Positions 24,877 to 35,235 of a DNA stretch of 64,000 bases are shown here, in pieces (the first letter of the stretch is position 1; each line of letters begins with the position of its first letter). The position numbers and the translations under genes are program-made. Source of the DNA: Bacteroidaceae bacterium (GTDB lineage Bacteria > Bacteroidota > Bacteroidia > Bacteroidales > Bacteroidaceae); contig JAFWBM010000047.1 in NCBI GenBank assembly GCA_017507105.1, positions 1-64,000 of the forward strand, given 5' to 3'. The notes under the pieces were generated by a model that did not search any database, was not told where the DNA came from, and worked only from the letters and a program-made list of their open reading frames with translations.

Positions 24877-26778
24877 ATGACTAAGGATAACAGATTTCCA
24901 TTATTAAGTAAAATAGACCAGCCTTCGGACCTGAGACAATTGTCCGAAAAGGAGTTGCCACAAGTATGCAGCGAACTTAGGGAATTTATAATAGAATCAT
25001 TATCACAGAATCCCGGACATTTTGCATCTAGCCTATGCAGCATAGAGTTTACCGTAGCACTCCACTATGTATTCGACACCCCGAATGATAAGATAGTATG
25101 GGATGTCGGTCATCAGGCATATGGTCACAAGATACTCACCGGACGAAGAGAGCGTTTCCACACCAACCGCAAATTCGGAGGTATTAAGCCTTTTCCATCA
25201 CCCGATGAGAGCCAATACGATGCTTTTGTAGCAGGACACGCATCAAACTCCATTTCGGCAGCCTTGGGACTTGCCGTCGCTGCAGAAATAAAGAAAAGCA
25301 AAGAGCATATAGTAGCTGTCATTGGAGACGGTTCCATGAGTGGAGGACTTGCATATGAAGGTCTTAACAATGTCTCTACAACACCGAACAACCTGCTTAT
25401 AATACTTAACGACAATAACATGTCTATCGACAAGAGTGTAGGTGGAATGAGCCAACTGCTCATATCCATGCACTCTTCCAAGCTATACAACAAAATTAGA
25501 CATAAACTGGCTCGTGGGCTTACGGAGTTAGGCATACTGAACCGCAGACGTGCCAACAGCCTTACCCGTTTCAACAATGGACTTAAGGCCATGCTATATA
25601 GGCAACAAAATATCTTTGACGGTATGTGTACCCGTTATTTCGGTCCTATTGACGGACATGATGTACTAGAACTTGTAAGGGTATTCAGGTTGGTAAAAGA
25701 TATGAAAGGGCCTAAAATGGTGCATATCCACACTACAAAAGGCAAGGGATACAAGCCGGCAGAGAAGAATGCTACAGTATGGCATCAGCCGGGATTGTTC
25801 GACCCTGAAAGTGGAGAGAGAATCTTGTCGGACAATGGTATTCCACGTTTTCAGGATGTCTTTGGCGAGACACTCTTGGAACTTGCACGCAAAAACGACA
25901 AGATTGTGGGCATCACCCCGGCCATGCCTACAGGATGTTCGATGAATATACTGAGCAAGGAGATGCCACAACGTGTATTTGACGTAGGAATAGCCGAAGG
26001 ACATGCCGTAACATTCTCGGCAGGATTGGCGAAAGGCGACACAATGCCTTTCTGCAACATATACTCTTCATTCATGCAACGCGGCTACGACAACCTTATA
26101 CACGATGCAGCCTTGCAGCGCGTAAACATGGTCTTGTGCCTCGACAGGGCCGGTATTGTTGGTGAGGACGGACCTACACATCATGGAGCATTTGACCTCG
26201 CATACCTGCGTCCTATACCCAATATTACAATTGCATCGCCATATGACGAGCACGAGTTGCGCCGTCTGATGTACACTGCACAACTGCCAGACAAGGGAAC
26301 CTTTGTCATACGATACCCACGAGGGAAAGGCGCACTATCAGATTGGCGCTGTCCCCTTGAGGAGATAGAGGTTGGCACAGGACGTATATTAAGAGAAGGC
26401 AAGGATATTGCATTTATTACTATTGGTCCTATAGGCAAGATGATGGAAAGCGTAATTGACAAAGCTGCAGAAAAGGGTGTAAGTGTTGCACACTACGACA
26501 TACGTTTCCTTAAACCTCTTGATACAAACCTATTGCATAGTATAGGAGAAAAATTCAACAAGATCGTTACAATAGAAGATGGAGTAATAGCCGGTGGCAT
26601 GGGTTCGGCTGTCACAGAATTCATGCAACAGAACGGTTATAAACCACAAATAGTATGTATAGGTATTCCCGACCGCTTTGTTGAACATGGTACCACACAA
26701 GAATTATACCGTTCATGTGGCATGGACAACGATTCGGTACTAGAGAAGATTTTGAAACTGCAAGATAAAGGTTTATGA
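24877..26778 (+). CDS. dxs: 1-deoxy-D-xylulose-5-phosphate synthase
   Basis: 633 residues from ATG at 24877; a GTG at 24856 is less likely. TPP enzyme joining pyruvate and glyceraldehyde 3-phosphate, first step of the MEP isoprenoid pathway. Seen: [30 protein letters not shown], the TPP motif [42 protein letters not shown], and the pyrimidine domain [17 protein letters not shown] with [23 protein letters not shown]. ispG, another MEP gene, is also in this window. Overlaps trkA by four bases. Confidence 0.97.
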   Translation: MTKDNRFPLLSKIDQPSDLRQLSEKELPQVCSELREFIIESLSQNPGHFASSLCSIEFTVALHYVFDTPNDKIVWDVGHQAYGHKILTGRRERFHTNRKFGGIKPFPSPDESQYDAFVAGHASNSISAALGLAVAAEIKKSKEHIVAVIGDGSMSGGLAYEGLNNVSTTPNNLLIILNDNNMSIDKSVGGMSQLLISMHSSKLYNKIRHKLARGLTELGILNRRRANSLTRFNNGLKAMLYRQQNIFDGMCTRYFGPIDGHDVLELVRVFRLVKDMKGPKMVHIHTTKGKGYKPAEKNATVWHQPGLFDPESGERILSDNGIPRFQDVFGETLLELARKNDKIVGITPAMPTGCSMNILSKEMPQRVFDVGIAEGHAVTFSAGLAKGDTMPFCNIYSSFMQRGYDNLIHDAALQRVNMVLCLDRAGIVGEDGPTHHGAFDLAYLRPIPNITIASPYDEHELRRLMYTAQLPDKGTFVIRYPRGKGALSDWRCPLEEIEVGTGRILREGKDIAFITIGPIGKMMESVIDKAAEKGVSVAHYDIRFLKPLDTNLLHSIGEKFNKIVTIEDGVIAGGMGSAVTEFMQQNGYKPQIVCIGIPDRFVEHGTTQELYRSCGMDNDSVLEKILKLQDKGL

Positions 26779-28112
26779 AGATTGTCATCGTAGGTGCAGG
26801 TGCAGTAGGTACACACCTGGCCAAAATGCTCTCCGAGGAGAATGAAAACGTAGTGCTCATGGACGAGCACGAGGAGCGATTGGGCAAGATGGAATCAATG
26901 TTCGATCTCAAGGCAATGGTAGGTCTGCCTACACGTATAAGCGACCTGGAGGCAGCCGGTGCAGACTCTACCGACCTATTTGTAGCAGTCACTCCCGACG
27001 AGAGTTCAAACATTACAGCATGTATTCTGGCACACTATCTGGGTGCAAAGAAGACAATTGCACGTATTGACAACTATGAATATTTGCAACCGAAGAACAA
27101 GGCCTATTTCGAATCACTTGGAGTAAACTCGCTCATATACCCGGAACAGCTTGCTGCTGAAGAGATTGCAACCGGAATAAAGTATAGTTGGATTAGACAG
27201 TTACTCGAATTCGGAGATGGTGCTCTTGTGATGATTGGAGTAAAGGTGAGAGCCAACTCTACAATAATAAACATTCCATTCAGAGAACTCTCAAGGGACA
27301 TACCCTACCATATTGTAGCATTGCAACGTGGTGACATCACAATAATTCCGCGAGGCAATGATATAATAGAGGCCGATGACCTCGTATGTTTCATGACAAC
27401 GAAGGACAAAATTCCATACATACGTACGATATGCGGCAAAGAGAACTACACAGAGGTACGCAGCATTATAATGATGGGAGGAGGACGCATAGCAGTACGT
27501 ACAGCCAATCTTATCTCTAACAAGGTACATGTCAAAATTATAGAGAGCGACATGAAACGTTGTCGCCGTCTTGTAGAGCTTGTCGATGACAGCATAATGA
27601 TAATCAACGGAGATGCACGTGACCCCGAGCTTCTTGTCAGCGAGGGTATACACGATACCGACGCCTTCATTGCACTAAGCGACAACTCGGAGACCAATAT
27701 CCTGGCCTGTCTGTCGGCAAAGCGTGCAGGAGTAAAACGTACTGTTGCAGAGATTGAAAATATAGACTACATCTCAATGGCCGAGAATATGGATATAGGC
27801 TCGGTTATAAACAAGAAAAAACTTGCGGCAAGCAACATCTTCCAGATGATGCTGAAGACAGATGTATCAAGTGTAAAATGCCTTACTTTCATTAATGCCG
27901 TAGTTGTCGAGTTCCCTGTACGTGAAGGTGCATACATAACCAGAAAACCTGTAAAGGAGTTGGGATTACCGAACGGAGCCAACATCGGCGGCCTTATACG
28001 CAACGGTGAGGGATTACATGTAAGCGGTAACACTATGATACAAGCCGAAGATCATGTAATTGTATTCTGCCTTGAGCATGTACTTAAGAAACTGGAGAAA
28101 TATTTTAACTGA
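26775..28112 (+). CDS. trkA: Trk potassium transport regulator
   Basis: 445 residues, cytoplasmic peripheral protein that gates TrkH. Two RCK_N/RCK_C repeats: the first NAD-binding glycine motif [15 protein letters not shown] (about 4-18), the second [14 protein letters not shown] (about 233). Each is followed by a TrkA_C domain (residues about 140-220 and 365-445). Its start overlaps dxs by ATGA and its end overlaps trkH by one base, so all three are translated together. Confidence 0.95.
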   Translation: MKIVIVGAGAVGTHLAKMLSEENENVVLMDEHEERLGKMESMFDLKAMVGLPTRISDLEAAGADSTDLFVAVTPDESSNITACILAHYLGAKKTIARIDNYEYLQPKNKAYFESLGVNSLIYPEQLAAEEIATGIKYSWIRQLLEFGDGALVMIGVKVRANSTIINIPFRELSRDIPYHIVALQRGDITIIPRGNDIIEADDLVCFMTTKDKIPYIRTICGKENYTEVRSIIMMGGGRIAVRTANLISNKVHVKIIESDMKRCRRLVELVDDSIMIINGDARDPELLVSEGIHDTDAFIALSDNSETNILACLSAKRAGVKRTVAEIENIDYISMAENMDIGSVINKKKLAASNIFQMMLKTDVSSVKCLTFINAVVVEFPVREGAYITRKPVKELGLPNGANIGGLIRNGEGLHVSGNTMIQAEDHVIVFCLEHVLKKLEKYFN

Positions 28113-29569
28113 TGTTACACCCAAAAGTAATATTACGTATCATAGGCCTGCTGTTGCAGCTCGAAGCACTGTTTCTCACATGCAGCGTGGCGCTATCGTT
28201 ATATTATAACGAGCAGAACATACTGAGTGCATACATATATACAATAGCTGCACTTGTCGGTAGCGGATTGTTGCTAACATATATAGGATACAACAAGGAG
28301 CGTAACATATCGAGAAAAGATGGATATATAGTCGTAACGCTATGTTGGGTCATCTTTTCACTATATGGAGCCATGCCATATTACATAAGCGGTTATATAC
28401 CCTCCATTACCGATGCCTTTTTCGAGACAATGGCCGGATTTACCACAACCGGCGCCTCTGTCGTTGTAGACTTTGATGAATTCCCACGCAGTCTGGTCTT
28501 TTGGCGTATTATGACACAATGGATAGGAGGTCTGGGAATAGTCTTCTTCACTGTAGCCGTATTACCTATTTTCGGACTTGGCGACCTACATCTGTTTGCC
28601 GCCGAGACAATAGGCATTGCACGCGCCAAACTACATCCGCGAATATCTGTTACGGCACGATGGATTATGACAATATATGTATGTTTGACACTCCTTGAGG
28701 CCATTTGCCTTAAACTGGCAGGCATGGGGTATTTTGATGCTATATGTCATGCAATGTCCACAATGTCGACTGGTGGAATATCTACCAAGTCCGATGGTAT
28801 ATCATCATTCAATTCTCCAACCATAGAGTACATCATTACAGTATTCATGATAATGGGAGGAACAAGTTTCTCACTACTATATCTTGCGATGTTCAAGAGG
28901 CGTCCGCAAGAACTGTTCCGCGATGCCGAGTTCAGGACATATATAATGGTTATGGCCGTATTCACTTTAGCAATAGGAACCGGATTATATATTACAGAGG
29001 ATATGAGCGTAGAGAGCTCTTTCAGGACATCACTCTTTCAAGTGGTATCAGTTGTCACAACAACCGGATTCTCTACAGTAAACTATTCACAGTGGACACC
29101 TGTATTATGGTTGCTATTAAGTGCTGCTATGTTTGTAGGTGCATGCTCGGGCTCGACGACAGGAGGAATGAAAAGTATACGTGTGGCAGTCCTGGGACGT
29201 GTTATGGAAAATGAGTTTAAACGTATTGTACATCCTAACGCTGTTATACCGGTAAGACTTGGCGGCAAGATTATCTCGGAGCAGATTCAGTCGGCAGTAA
29301 TGGCCTTTACATTGTTGTATGTTGGAATGGTAGTTGTGGGAATCTTCATCAATATGTTATTCGGTCTTAATCTTGTGGACGCATACGGCCTCTCGCTCTC
29401 AAGTGTCAGCAATGTAGGTCCGGGATTGGGTAATTATTCATCGGCAAATGCTATGTCAACACTTCCCGATACCTTAAAATGGTTCTACTGTTTTCAAATG
29501 TTGGTTGGACGCTTGGAGTTCTTTGCAGTACTTCTGCTACTTACACCTGTATTCTGGCGCAGGCAATAG
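28112..29569 (+). CDS. trkH: Trk potassium channel subunit
   Basis: 485 residues, inner-membrane protein with many spans and four selectivity-filter loops of the SKT family. Filter-like segments can be seen: AGFTTTGASVV, MSTGGISTKSDG, VVTTTGFSTVNYS and SSVSNVGPGLGNYS. It forms the K+ pore regulated by TrkA encoded just upstream (stop and start overlap in TGATG). Five bases after the stop is the end of the convergent TOPRIM gene; no hairpin fits between. Confidence 0.95.
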   Translation: MLHPKVILRIIGLLLQLEALFLTCSVALSLYYNEQNILSAYIYTIAALVGSGLLLTYIGYNKERNISRKDGYIVVTLCWVIFSLYGAMPYYISGYIPSITDAFFETMAGFTTTGASVVVDFDEFPRSLVFWRIMTQWIGGLGIVFFTVAVLPIFGLGDLHLFAAETIGIARAKLHPRISVTARWIMTIYVCLTLLEAICLKLAGMGYFDAICHAMSTMSTGGISTKSDGISSFNSPTIEYIITVFMIMGGTSFSLLYLAMFKRRPQELFRDAEFRTYIMVMAVFTLAIGTGLYITEDMSVESSFRTSLFQVVSVVTTTGFSTVNYSQWTPVLWLLLSAAMFVGACSGSTTGGMKSIRVAVLGRVMENEFKRIVHPNAVIPVRLGGKIISEQIQSAVMAFTLLYVGMVVVGIFINMLFGLNLVDAYGLSLSSVSNVGPGLGNYSSANAMSTLPDTLKWFYCFQMLVGRLEFFAVLLLLTPVFWRRQ

Positions 29570-29573
29570 AGTT

Positions 29574-30587
29574 TTATCTGTTACGTAAGTCGGCTTCTAT
29601 CGATAACAATAGTTCTTCGATGTCCCTTTTAAGCCATTTGTACTGTTTGGCATCCTTATAGTTGGTATTCTTGCTTAGCATCAACGCCACATCACATTGA
29701 GAATGTCTGTAAGAAGAGAGTTCATTATCCATCTGTTGTCTGTGACATGCCAAACGCTGAATATCGGTTTCTCTCTTGTTGCGAAGATATCGACATATGG
29801 GAATCAGTATACGTAACACCACACTGTTCATCATATGATGTCCCTGTATATACATATATGTCTCATCATCCGATATTCCCAATGCTGCAAACTCTTTTTT
29901 AATGGATTCGTATTGGGATAACAGATTCGGGAAACGTTTATTAAGGATTGATATCTCATGCTCGACCCTCATAGCAAGTTGTTTGAGTGAATGTTCGGGT
30001 GAAGATAGTGTAAATGATGTTATGCGAACAATCTCACAGAAACGCTGCATGCTCATTGTCTTTAGATCGTGATTGCGATATAGCAATATATTCCATAAGA
30101 AAAGAGGATAGCAGATACGGGAATATAGTTGCATATAGGTCTCGAAATCCAGAACATCGGTATCGTTCAGCGTACTTTGTACACATACCCGTTTAAGAGA
30201 AGCCGAATAACACTTGAAATTCTCTATCGCATAAGCATATGTGTGCAATACATATTTGTTATTGAGAAGTTCTCGGGAAGAGGATGTGGCGCCTTGCATA
30301 AGAAAATCATAGTCGCTATCTACACAAGCAATCATATTCTTTCCCACACCCTGACCCAGCATATTCATCATCGCACGTTTCTTTCCTTTGGTAAGACTCT
30401 TGCGTGCCGGAAGAAGAATCTCGAAATGAAACTTATCACTCTCGTACTCATCGAATACCGACCTCCAGAAAGATACATCGTCATAGCTCTCGACATAGGC
30501 CACGATACGGACCTTAGAGCCTTTGGGTCTCAAAGCATTTGCAGCCTCAATAAAACCCGAATTCAAATATTCGACAAGTCTTTTCAT
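29574..30587 (-). CDS. DUF4435 TOPRIM-type putative nuclease (AriB-like)
   Basis: 337 residues. The TOPRIM core is visible: Glu33 in YVESYDDVSFWRSVF and Asp90/Asp92 in ACVDSDYDFL, matching DUF4435. DUF4435 proteins paired with an ABC/AAA ATPase form the PARIS phage-defence system, where the TOPRIM subunit is the toxic effector. An ATPase gene lies six bases upstream on the same strand. The remaining ~230 residues are helical and basic. Alternatives are an OLD-like pair or a housekeeping nuclease, since the surroundings are core genes with no sign of an island. Confidence 0.75.
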   Translation of the reverse strand: MKRLVEYLNSGFIEAANALRPKGSKVRIVAYVESYDDVSFWRSVFDEYESDKFHFEILLPARKSLTKGKKRAMMNMLGQGVGKNMIACVDSDYDFLMQGATSSSRELLNNKYVLHTYAYAIENFKCYSASLKRVCVQSTLNDTDVLDFETYMQLYSRICYPLFLWNILLYRNHDLKTMSMQRFCEIVRITSFTLSSPEHSLKQLAMRVEHEISILNKRFPNLLSQYESIKKEFAALGISDDETYMYIQGHHMMNSVVLRILIPICRYLRNKRETDIQRLACHRQQMDNELSSYRHSQCDVALMLSKNTNYKDAKQYKWLKRDIEELLLSIEADLRNR

Positions 30588-30593
30588 AGGAAA

Positions 30594-31421
30594 CTACTCC
30601 TTAACTATCTCGGCTATTTCTGTTACGGCATCCATCCAACCGTCCATTATAATAGCAGGTGAATGGGTACATAGGATAATCTGGACATTTGGGTTCAATG
30701 TACGTATCAACGATATAAGGCGCTGCTGCCATTCTATATGCAGGGAAATTTCAGGTTCATCCATAAACAGGACGGCCGGACGACACTCCTGCACCAATGC
30801 AGTCAACATTATTACCAGCATCTGTTTCTCGCCCGAGGAGAGCTGATACGGCGAAACAACCTCACCATATTGACTAAAGAAAATCTCGTTACGATCCCTG
30901 AGGACAGTCTTTGCAGTGGGAGCAAACAGAGAATCCACTAAGTCCTGAAATGTTTTCTTGGGCTTCGTAAGTTCCGCAGCCAATATGCGGTCTTCATCTT
31001 TACCGGAAGTAAGCAATTCAATTATCTTATTGCCTACATTTACCTGATAATTCAAGAAACGACGTTGCAGATTATACAACTGCCAATCGAGTTCTGTACG
31101 CACATCAACACCCGAGACCTTTTCCATAAGTTCGCTACTCACGATAGGCCTATCTACACTGCTTATTACATCAAATGTTATTGTCGTTGCATCCTGAGGA
31201 TAGAATGTTATATGTACCCCCTCCTGCGGATTGCGGGTCACAACATTCTCACGCATCACCTTTAGATGTGCAGCCGAACGGTTAATGATAGTACTCTTAC
31301 CCACACCGTTGTTTCCACTGAGGATATTTACATCGGGACGCAGTTCCCAATAAACATGCTTACGATTACTCCACAGCGAATCTATCTCTATACTCTTTAT
31401 ATACTGCGCCTTCTTCTCCAT
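30594..31421 (-). CDS. ABC/AAA-type ATPase paired with DUF4435 (AriA-like)
   Basis: 275 residues. Walker A GNNGVGKST (36-44), ABC signature LSSGEKQ (194-200), Walker B VLFMDEPE (217-224) and a switch histidine in CTHSPAII (251-258). The fold is that of RecF/SMC-like 'AAA_15/AAA_21' ATPases of OLD, Gabija and PARIS systems. It is compact and lacks a long coiled coil. The gene is first in a two-gene leftward unit with the TOPRIM gene. Predicted role: ATP-dependent sensor or scaffold for its partner. No promoter found that I would defend in the 160 bp upstream. Confidence 0.8.
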   Translation of the reverse strand: MEKKAQYIKSIEIDSLWSNRKHVYWELRPDVNILSGNNGVGKSTIINRSAAHLKVMRENVVTRNPQEGVHITFYPQDATTITFDVISSVDRPIVSSELMEKVSGVDVRTELDWQLYNLQRRFLNYQVNVGNKIIELLTSGKDEDRILAAELTKPKKTFQDLVDSLFAPTAKTVLRDRNEIFFSQYGEVVSPYQLSSGEKQMLVIMLTALVQECRPAVLFMDEPEISLHIEWQQRLISLIRTLNPNVQIILCTHSPAIIMDGWMDAVTEIAEIVKE

Positions 31422-31583
31422 ATATCCTTGATTAATTTACATAGGTTACTTGCAAAAATAGCAATTTGTTTCTCTTGCACAAATGATGATTATTAAATTA
31501 ATATAAAAAACAGATATTTAATGGATAATAAAAGAATTTATAGCTATTTTCGCATATCAGGCATTTAACAAAGGAGGTTCATT

Positions 31584-33227
31584 ATGATAACTGTTTTTTG
31601 CAAGAACAACGGACAAAGCAAAAGTTTCAAATCGGGAGTTTCACTTATTGAGGTATACAAAGCATTCGATTTGAAGATGCCATACGATGCTATTGCTGCA
31701 AGAGTTAACAATGAGATAACAGGACTCTCGTTCCGCATATACCGCAATAAGGATGTGGAGTTTCTTGATATCAAATCAGATGCCGGAATGAGGCTCTACG
31801 TTCGCTCACTTACATTTGTCATGATGAAAGCCATGCATGAGCTATTCCCCGGCCGAACAGTACGTTTCGAGAACCCAATATCAAACGGTTATTACTGCAG
31901 GATGGAGACTGAACTGACAGAGAAGGAGGTAGATGCTATACGCGAAAATATGCATGCAATAATAGAGCGCGACATTCATTTCAAACGTATTGACTGCCAC
32001 ACAACAGAGGCGATAGAGATTTTCTCCAAGATTGGCAGAAACGACAAGGTGAAACTTCTTGAAACCTACGACTCGCTATATTCGAGTTACTATATGCTCG
32101 ACGATTACATAGACTACTTCTATGGTGGATTATTACCTTCCACAGGATACATCAAACTGTTCGAAATAGAAAAGTTCGGAGAAGGAGTCTTGTTACGCAT
32201 CCCCGACAGAGAGCGTCCTATGTCACTCGAAGACAAAGTTCCTCAAGAGAAACTTCAGGAGCGTTTCACCGAGCGTCTTCGTTGGCATCAGGTAATGGGC
32301 GTGGAGACAATCGGAGACTTCAACAAAGCAGTTCTTTCGGGACACGGTATAGACCTCGTAAACGTATCGGAAGCGTTGCAAGAGAAACGTATAGCATTTA
32401 TTGCAGACGAAATAAAGAAAAGGAATTCAAGAGTAGTTCTCATTGCCGGACCATCATCTTCGGGAAAGACAACTACAAGCAAACGATTGAGCGTACATCT
32501 TATGGCATGCGGTCTGAAACCATATGCCATCTCACTCGATGACTTTTTCCTTGACCGTGTAAGCACCCCACGCAAGGAGGATGGAGAGTACGACTTCGAA
32601 TCTATATACTCAATAGACCTGCCCTATTTCAATGAGTCACTGAACAGAATTCTTGCACGGGAAGAGGTTGAATTACCGCACTATAATTTCCAGAGTGGCA
32701 AGCGTGAGTTTCTGGGTAACAAGATAAAATTGACACCACAGATGGTATTGGTGATTGAAGGCACACACGGACTCAACCCCATGCTTACATCACAAATTCC
32801 CGACGAAGAGAAGTACCGTATATATGTATCGGCATTGACATCGATAAAGCTTGACTACCATAACTATATTGCGACCTCAGACAACAGATTGTTGCGACGT
32901 ATGTTACGCGACTACAAATACAGAGGTTATTCAGCCATAGAGACTATCAGACGCTGGCCCGATGTACGTGAAGGTGAGGAGAAATGGATATTCCCATACC
33001 AAGAGAATGCCGATATAATGTTCAACTCGGCATTGCTCTACGAACTTGCTGTATTAAAGCCGCACGTCGAACCACTGCTGCGTCGCGTTCCTCAGAACAG
33101 GCCTGAGTATTCAACAGCACGCTACCTTTTGAATATTCTGGAATATATTGTACCTTTGCAAGACACAGAACTGCCTCCTACATCTGTAATACGTGAATTT
33201 TTGGGAGGAAGCAGTTTTACATACTAA
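31584..33227 (+). CDS. Nucleoside kinase with TGS-like N-terminus
   Basis: 547 residues. The first ~60 residues form a TGS/ThrRS-like ubiquitin fold (MITVFCKNNGQSKSFKSG), followed by a ThrRS second-additional-domain-like part, and a uridine-kinase/phosphoribulokinase domain with P-loop VVLIAGPSSSGKTTTSKRLS (about residue 290) and SLDDFFLDR. Similar proteins in Bacteroidales are annotated 'nucleoside kinase'; substrate unproven. Unusually for this genome, the start has a strong Shine-Dalgarno sequence (AAAGGAGG, 6 bases before ATG). Ten bases separate it from the EnvC-like gene. Confidence 0.88.
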   Translation: MITVFCKNNGQSKSFKSGVSLIEVYKAFDLKMPYDAIAARVNNEITGLSFRIYRNKDVEFLDIKSDAGMRLYVRSLTFVMMKAMHELFPGRTVRFENPISNGYYCRMETELTEKEVDAIRENMHAIIERDIHFKRIDCHTTEAIEIFSKIGRNDKVKLLETYDSLYSSYYMLDDYIDYFYGGLLPSTGYIKLFEIEKFGEGVLLRIPDRERPMSLEDKVPQEKLQERFTERLRWHQVMGVETIGDFNKAVLSGHGIDLVNVSEALQEKRIAFIADEIKKRNSRVVLIAGPSSSGKTTTSKRLSVHLMACGLKPYAISLDDFFLDRVSTPRKEDGEYDFESIYSIDLPYFNESLNRILAREEVELPHYNFQSGKREFLGNKIKLTPQMVLVIEGTHGLNPMLTSQIPDEEKYRIYVSALTSIKLDYHNYIATSDNRLLRRMLRDYKYRGYSAIETIRRWPDVREGEEKWIFPYQENADIMFNSALLYELAVLKPHVEPLLRRVPQNRPEYSTARYLLNILEYIVPLQDTELPPTSVIREFLGGSSFTY

Positions 33228-33236
33228 GAACCATAG

Positions 33237-34469
33237 ATGAACAGATTTAAAATCACGCATATCCTGTTGTTGCTGCTTGCACTATATTTGTGCAAGCCAT
33301 TGTATGCACAAAACTCCATCAATGATATGCGCAAGAAAGCTGAAAATATACAGAAACAGATAGCAGCAAAAGAGAAGATTCTGCGCTCGTCACAAAAAGA
33401 TGTACAAAGCAAGATGCAGGACATAGAGCTTCTTACTGCACAAATAAAAGAGCGTAAGGCCCTTATTGATGTACTAAACAAAGAATTGAGAGCCATTGAA
33501 GACTCCATAAAGAGCATAGACTCGGAAATAGAAGAGAGGAAGAAAAACATAGATAAAACAAAAGAGGAGTATTCACAATCCCTGCGACGTGCCCAGCGCT
33601 ATGGTACACTACAAAACAAATTATTTTTCATAGTATCGGCCAAAGATTTTAATACTATGATACGCCGATACCGTTATACGCAAGAATACATGAATGCGCA
33701 TAAGGAACTGGGTATCAAACTTAAAGAGCAAGTGCAACAATTGGCTGTAAAACGCACGTATGCAGATAGTATAAGGGCCGACAAAAGCCGAGCCATCGGG
33801 CTGAGACAGAAAGAGCAAAACAATCTGCTATCACTAGAAAAAGAGCAACGCAAACTTGTCGCCGACCTTAAACGTCAATCGAGCAAGGTGCAGAAAGAAC
33901 TAAACAGACAGAAAAAGCAGTTGAACAATATCAACAAAGAGATTGACAGGATTATAGAACGCGAACTGGAGGCACAACGAAAACGCGAGCAACAGGCCAA
34001 AAAGAGCGAGGAGAAAGAGATTATTGCACGCGAGAACGAAGGTGTAAAGAAGATGAGCGGTTCGTTCCTACAAAACAAAGGCAAATTACCAGTACCACTT
34101 ACAGGACCATACCATATAGTATCAGGATTTGGAAAACATAAAGGTGTCATGGGAAAAGGTAATGTACAGATAGACAACGGAGGAATTGTGCTACAAGGAG
34201 AGAATGGCGCCAAAGCACGTTGCATATTTGAGGGTAAGGTGACAGCTATATTCCGTAATGCCGACTATGCATTTATACTTATAAGGCATGGTGACTATAT
34301 TTCGGTATACAGCCAGTTAGACAAGATATATGTAAAGACAGGTGATAAGGTCAAGGCAGGAGACATTTTGGCAGATATTGCACAGAATGTATCGGGACAC
34401 ACACGTATGCTGTTCCAGTTAAGAAAAGAAAAAGAGAAATTGAATCCAACACAATGGTTGAAACTATAA
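33237..34469 (+). CDS. EnvC-like murein hydrolase activator (degenerate M23)
   Basis: 410 residues with a signal peptide (cleaved near YAQ, residue 24). Residues about 25-260 are a long coiled coil rich in Lys, Gln and Glu. The C-terminal ~125 residues are a LytM/M23 fold (VSGFGKHKG, GKVTAIFRNADYAFILIRHGDYISVYSQL, VKTGDKVKAGDILADIA). The usual zinc residues are missing: no HxxxD (NVQIDNG instead) and LFQL in place of HxH. That is the EnvC pattern, an activator of amidases in cell separation rather than an enzyme. Ends in a palindrome shared with the convergent gene. Confidence 0.88.
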   Translation: MNRFKITHILLLLLALYLCKPLYAQNSINDMRKKAENIQKQIAAKEKILRSSQKDVQSKMQDIELLTAQIKERKALIDVLNKELRAIEDSIKSIDSEIEERKKNIDKTKEEYSQSLRRAQRYGTLQNKLFFIVSAKDFNTMIRRYRYTQEYMNAHKELGIKLKEQVQQLAVKRTYADSIRADKSRAIGLRQKEQNNLLSLEKEQRKLVADLKRQSSKVQKELNRQKKQLNNINKEIDRIIERELEAQRKREQQAKKSEEKEIIARENEGVKKMSGSFLQNKGKLPVPLTGPYHIVSGFGKHKGVMGKGNVQIDNGGIVLQGENGAKARCIFEGKVTAIFRNADYAFILIRHGDYISVYSQLDKIYVKTGDKVKAGDILADIAQNVSGHTRMLFQLRKEKEKLNPTQWLKL

Positions 34470-34476
34470 CAGCAAA

Positions 34477-34526
34477 CATGTATAAGAAGAAAGAGCATCA
34501 TCCGATGCTCTTTCTTCTTATACATG
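34477..34526. terminator. Terminator overlapping the end of a convergent gene
   Basis: Perfect 23-base arms (34477-34499 and 34504-34526) around ATCC. The right arm encodes the last residues and the stop codon of the convergent methyltransferase gene, so one DNA element serves as coding sequence and as terminator for the EnvC-like gene. Confidence 0.8.
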
Positions 34527-35235
34527 CCACATAATCATAATGTTCGCCTTCTTTAACCTTGTCACATTGCAGACCGGCCTCATTAGCATAATACTCCAAT
34601 GTATCATAGTCTACATATAACCAATCGAATGGCTCGCCTTTTACACCTTTATAGCGCATCTCGAAATCGACTTCACCATAATATCCGGCAGCCAAATCAA
34701 CAGAAAAGGAACCGTCTTCATCCTCAAAGAGATAACGTAAATCGGATGAGTCGAGCAACAACTGTCCATCAGGAGCAAGTAATCTTTTTACACAACGGAA
34801 AAACATTGGCAAATGCTCAACCTTGCCGACAATACCGATGCCATTCATTGCCATCAAGATAGTATCAAACTTTTCACAAAAGGTCTCATCAAAAAAGTTA
34901 ATTATACGAGCATCCACTCCGCGCTCTTTCATAACCTGTACAGAGAGTTCCGATATATCAATTGCAACTACATCATGGCCACGATTCATCAATTCAACCG
35001 AGTGACACCCCGACCCCGCACCCACATCCAGTATACGCCCTTTTGCGGTATCAAGCATAAACTGTTCAAGAACAGGCATCTTATCATAAGAACGAAAAAG
35101 AGTCTCTACCGGTATTTCGTCCTCATAAAACATAGATGAGAGGACACGCAATTTTGCCGCAGAACCATTGGCATGATAATCGGCAATAGCACGCCCCATC
35201 GGGTCTCTTTTAGGTAGTATTGTTTTATTGTCCAT
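34498..35235 (-). CDS. Class I SAM-dependent methyltransferase
   Basis: 245 residues. Motif I VGAGSGCHSVELM (about 70-82) binds S-adenosylmethionine, with DVVAIDISELSVQ as the acidic loop after the second strand and DTILMAMNGIGIVG as motif for the fourth. Substrate unknown. The final residues (IRRKSIG) lie in the right arm of a palindrome. Its start shares one base with the stop of the GT9 gene upstream, so it belongs to the GT9/DUF4254 unit and may modify a glycan or lipid product. Confidence 0.88.
   Translation of the reverse strand: MDNKTILPKRDPMGRAIADYHANGSAAKLRVLSSMFYEDEIPVETLFRSYDKMPVLEQFMLDTAKGRILDVGAGSGCHSVELMNRGHDVVAIDISELSVQVMKERGVDARIINFFDETFCEKFDTILMAMNGIGIVGKVEHLPMFFRCVKRLLAPDGQLLLDSSDLRYLFEDEDGSFSVDLAAGYYGEVDFEMRYKGVKGEPFDWLYVDYDTLEYYANEAGLQCDKVKEGEHYDYVACIRRKSIG

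Noticed and set aside
25125-25592. 155-codon open frame antisense to dxs
   Set aside because: Serine/leucine-rich shadow of the dxs frame; no family features.
33237-34469. Active M23 endopeptidase
   Set aside because: The fold is present but HxxxD and HxH zinc ligands are missing, so an EnvC-type activator is the better call.
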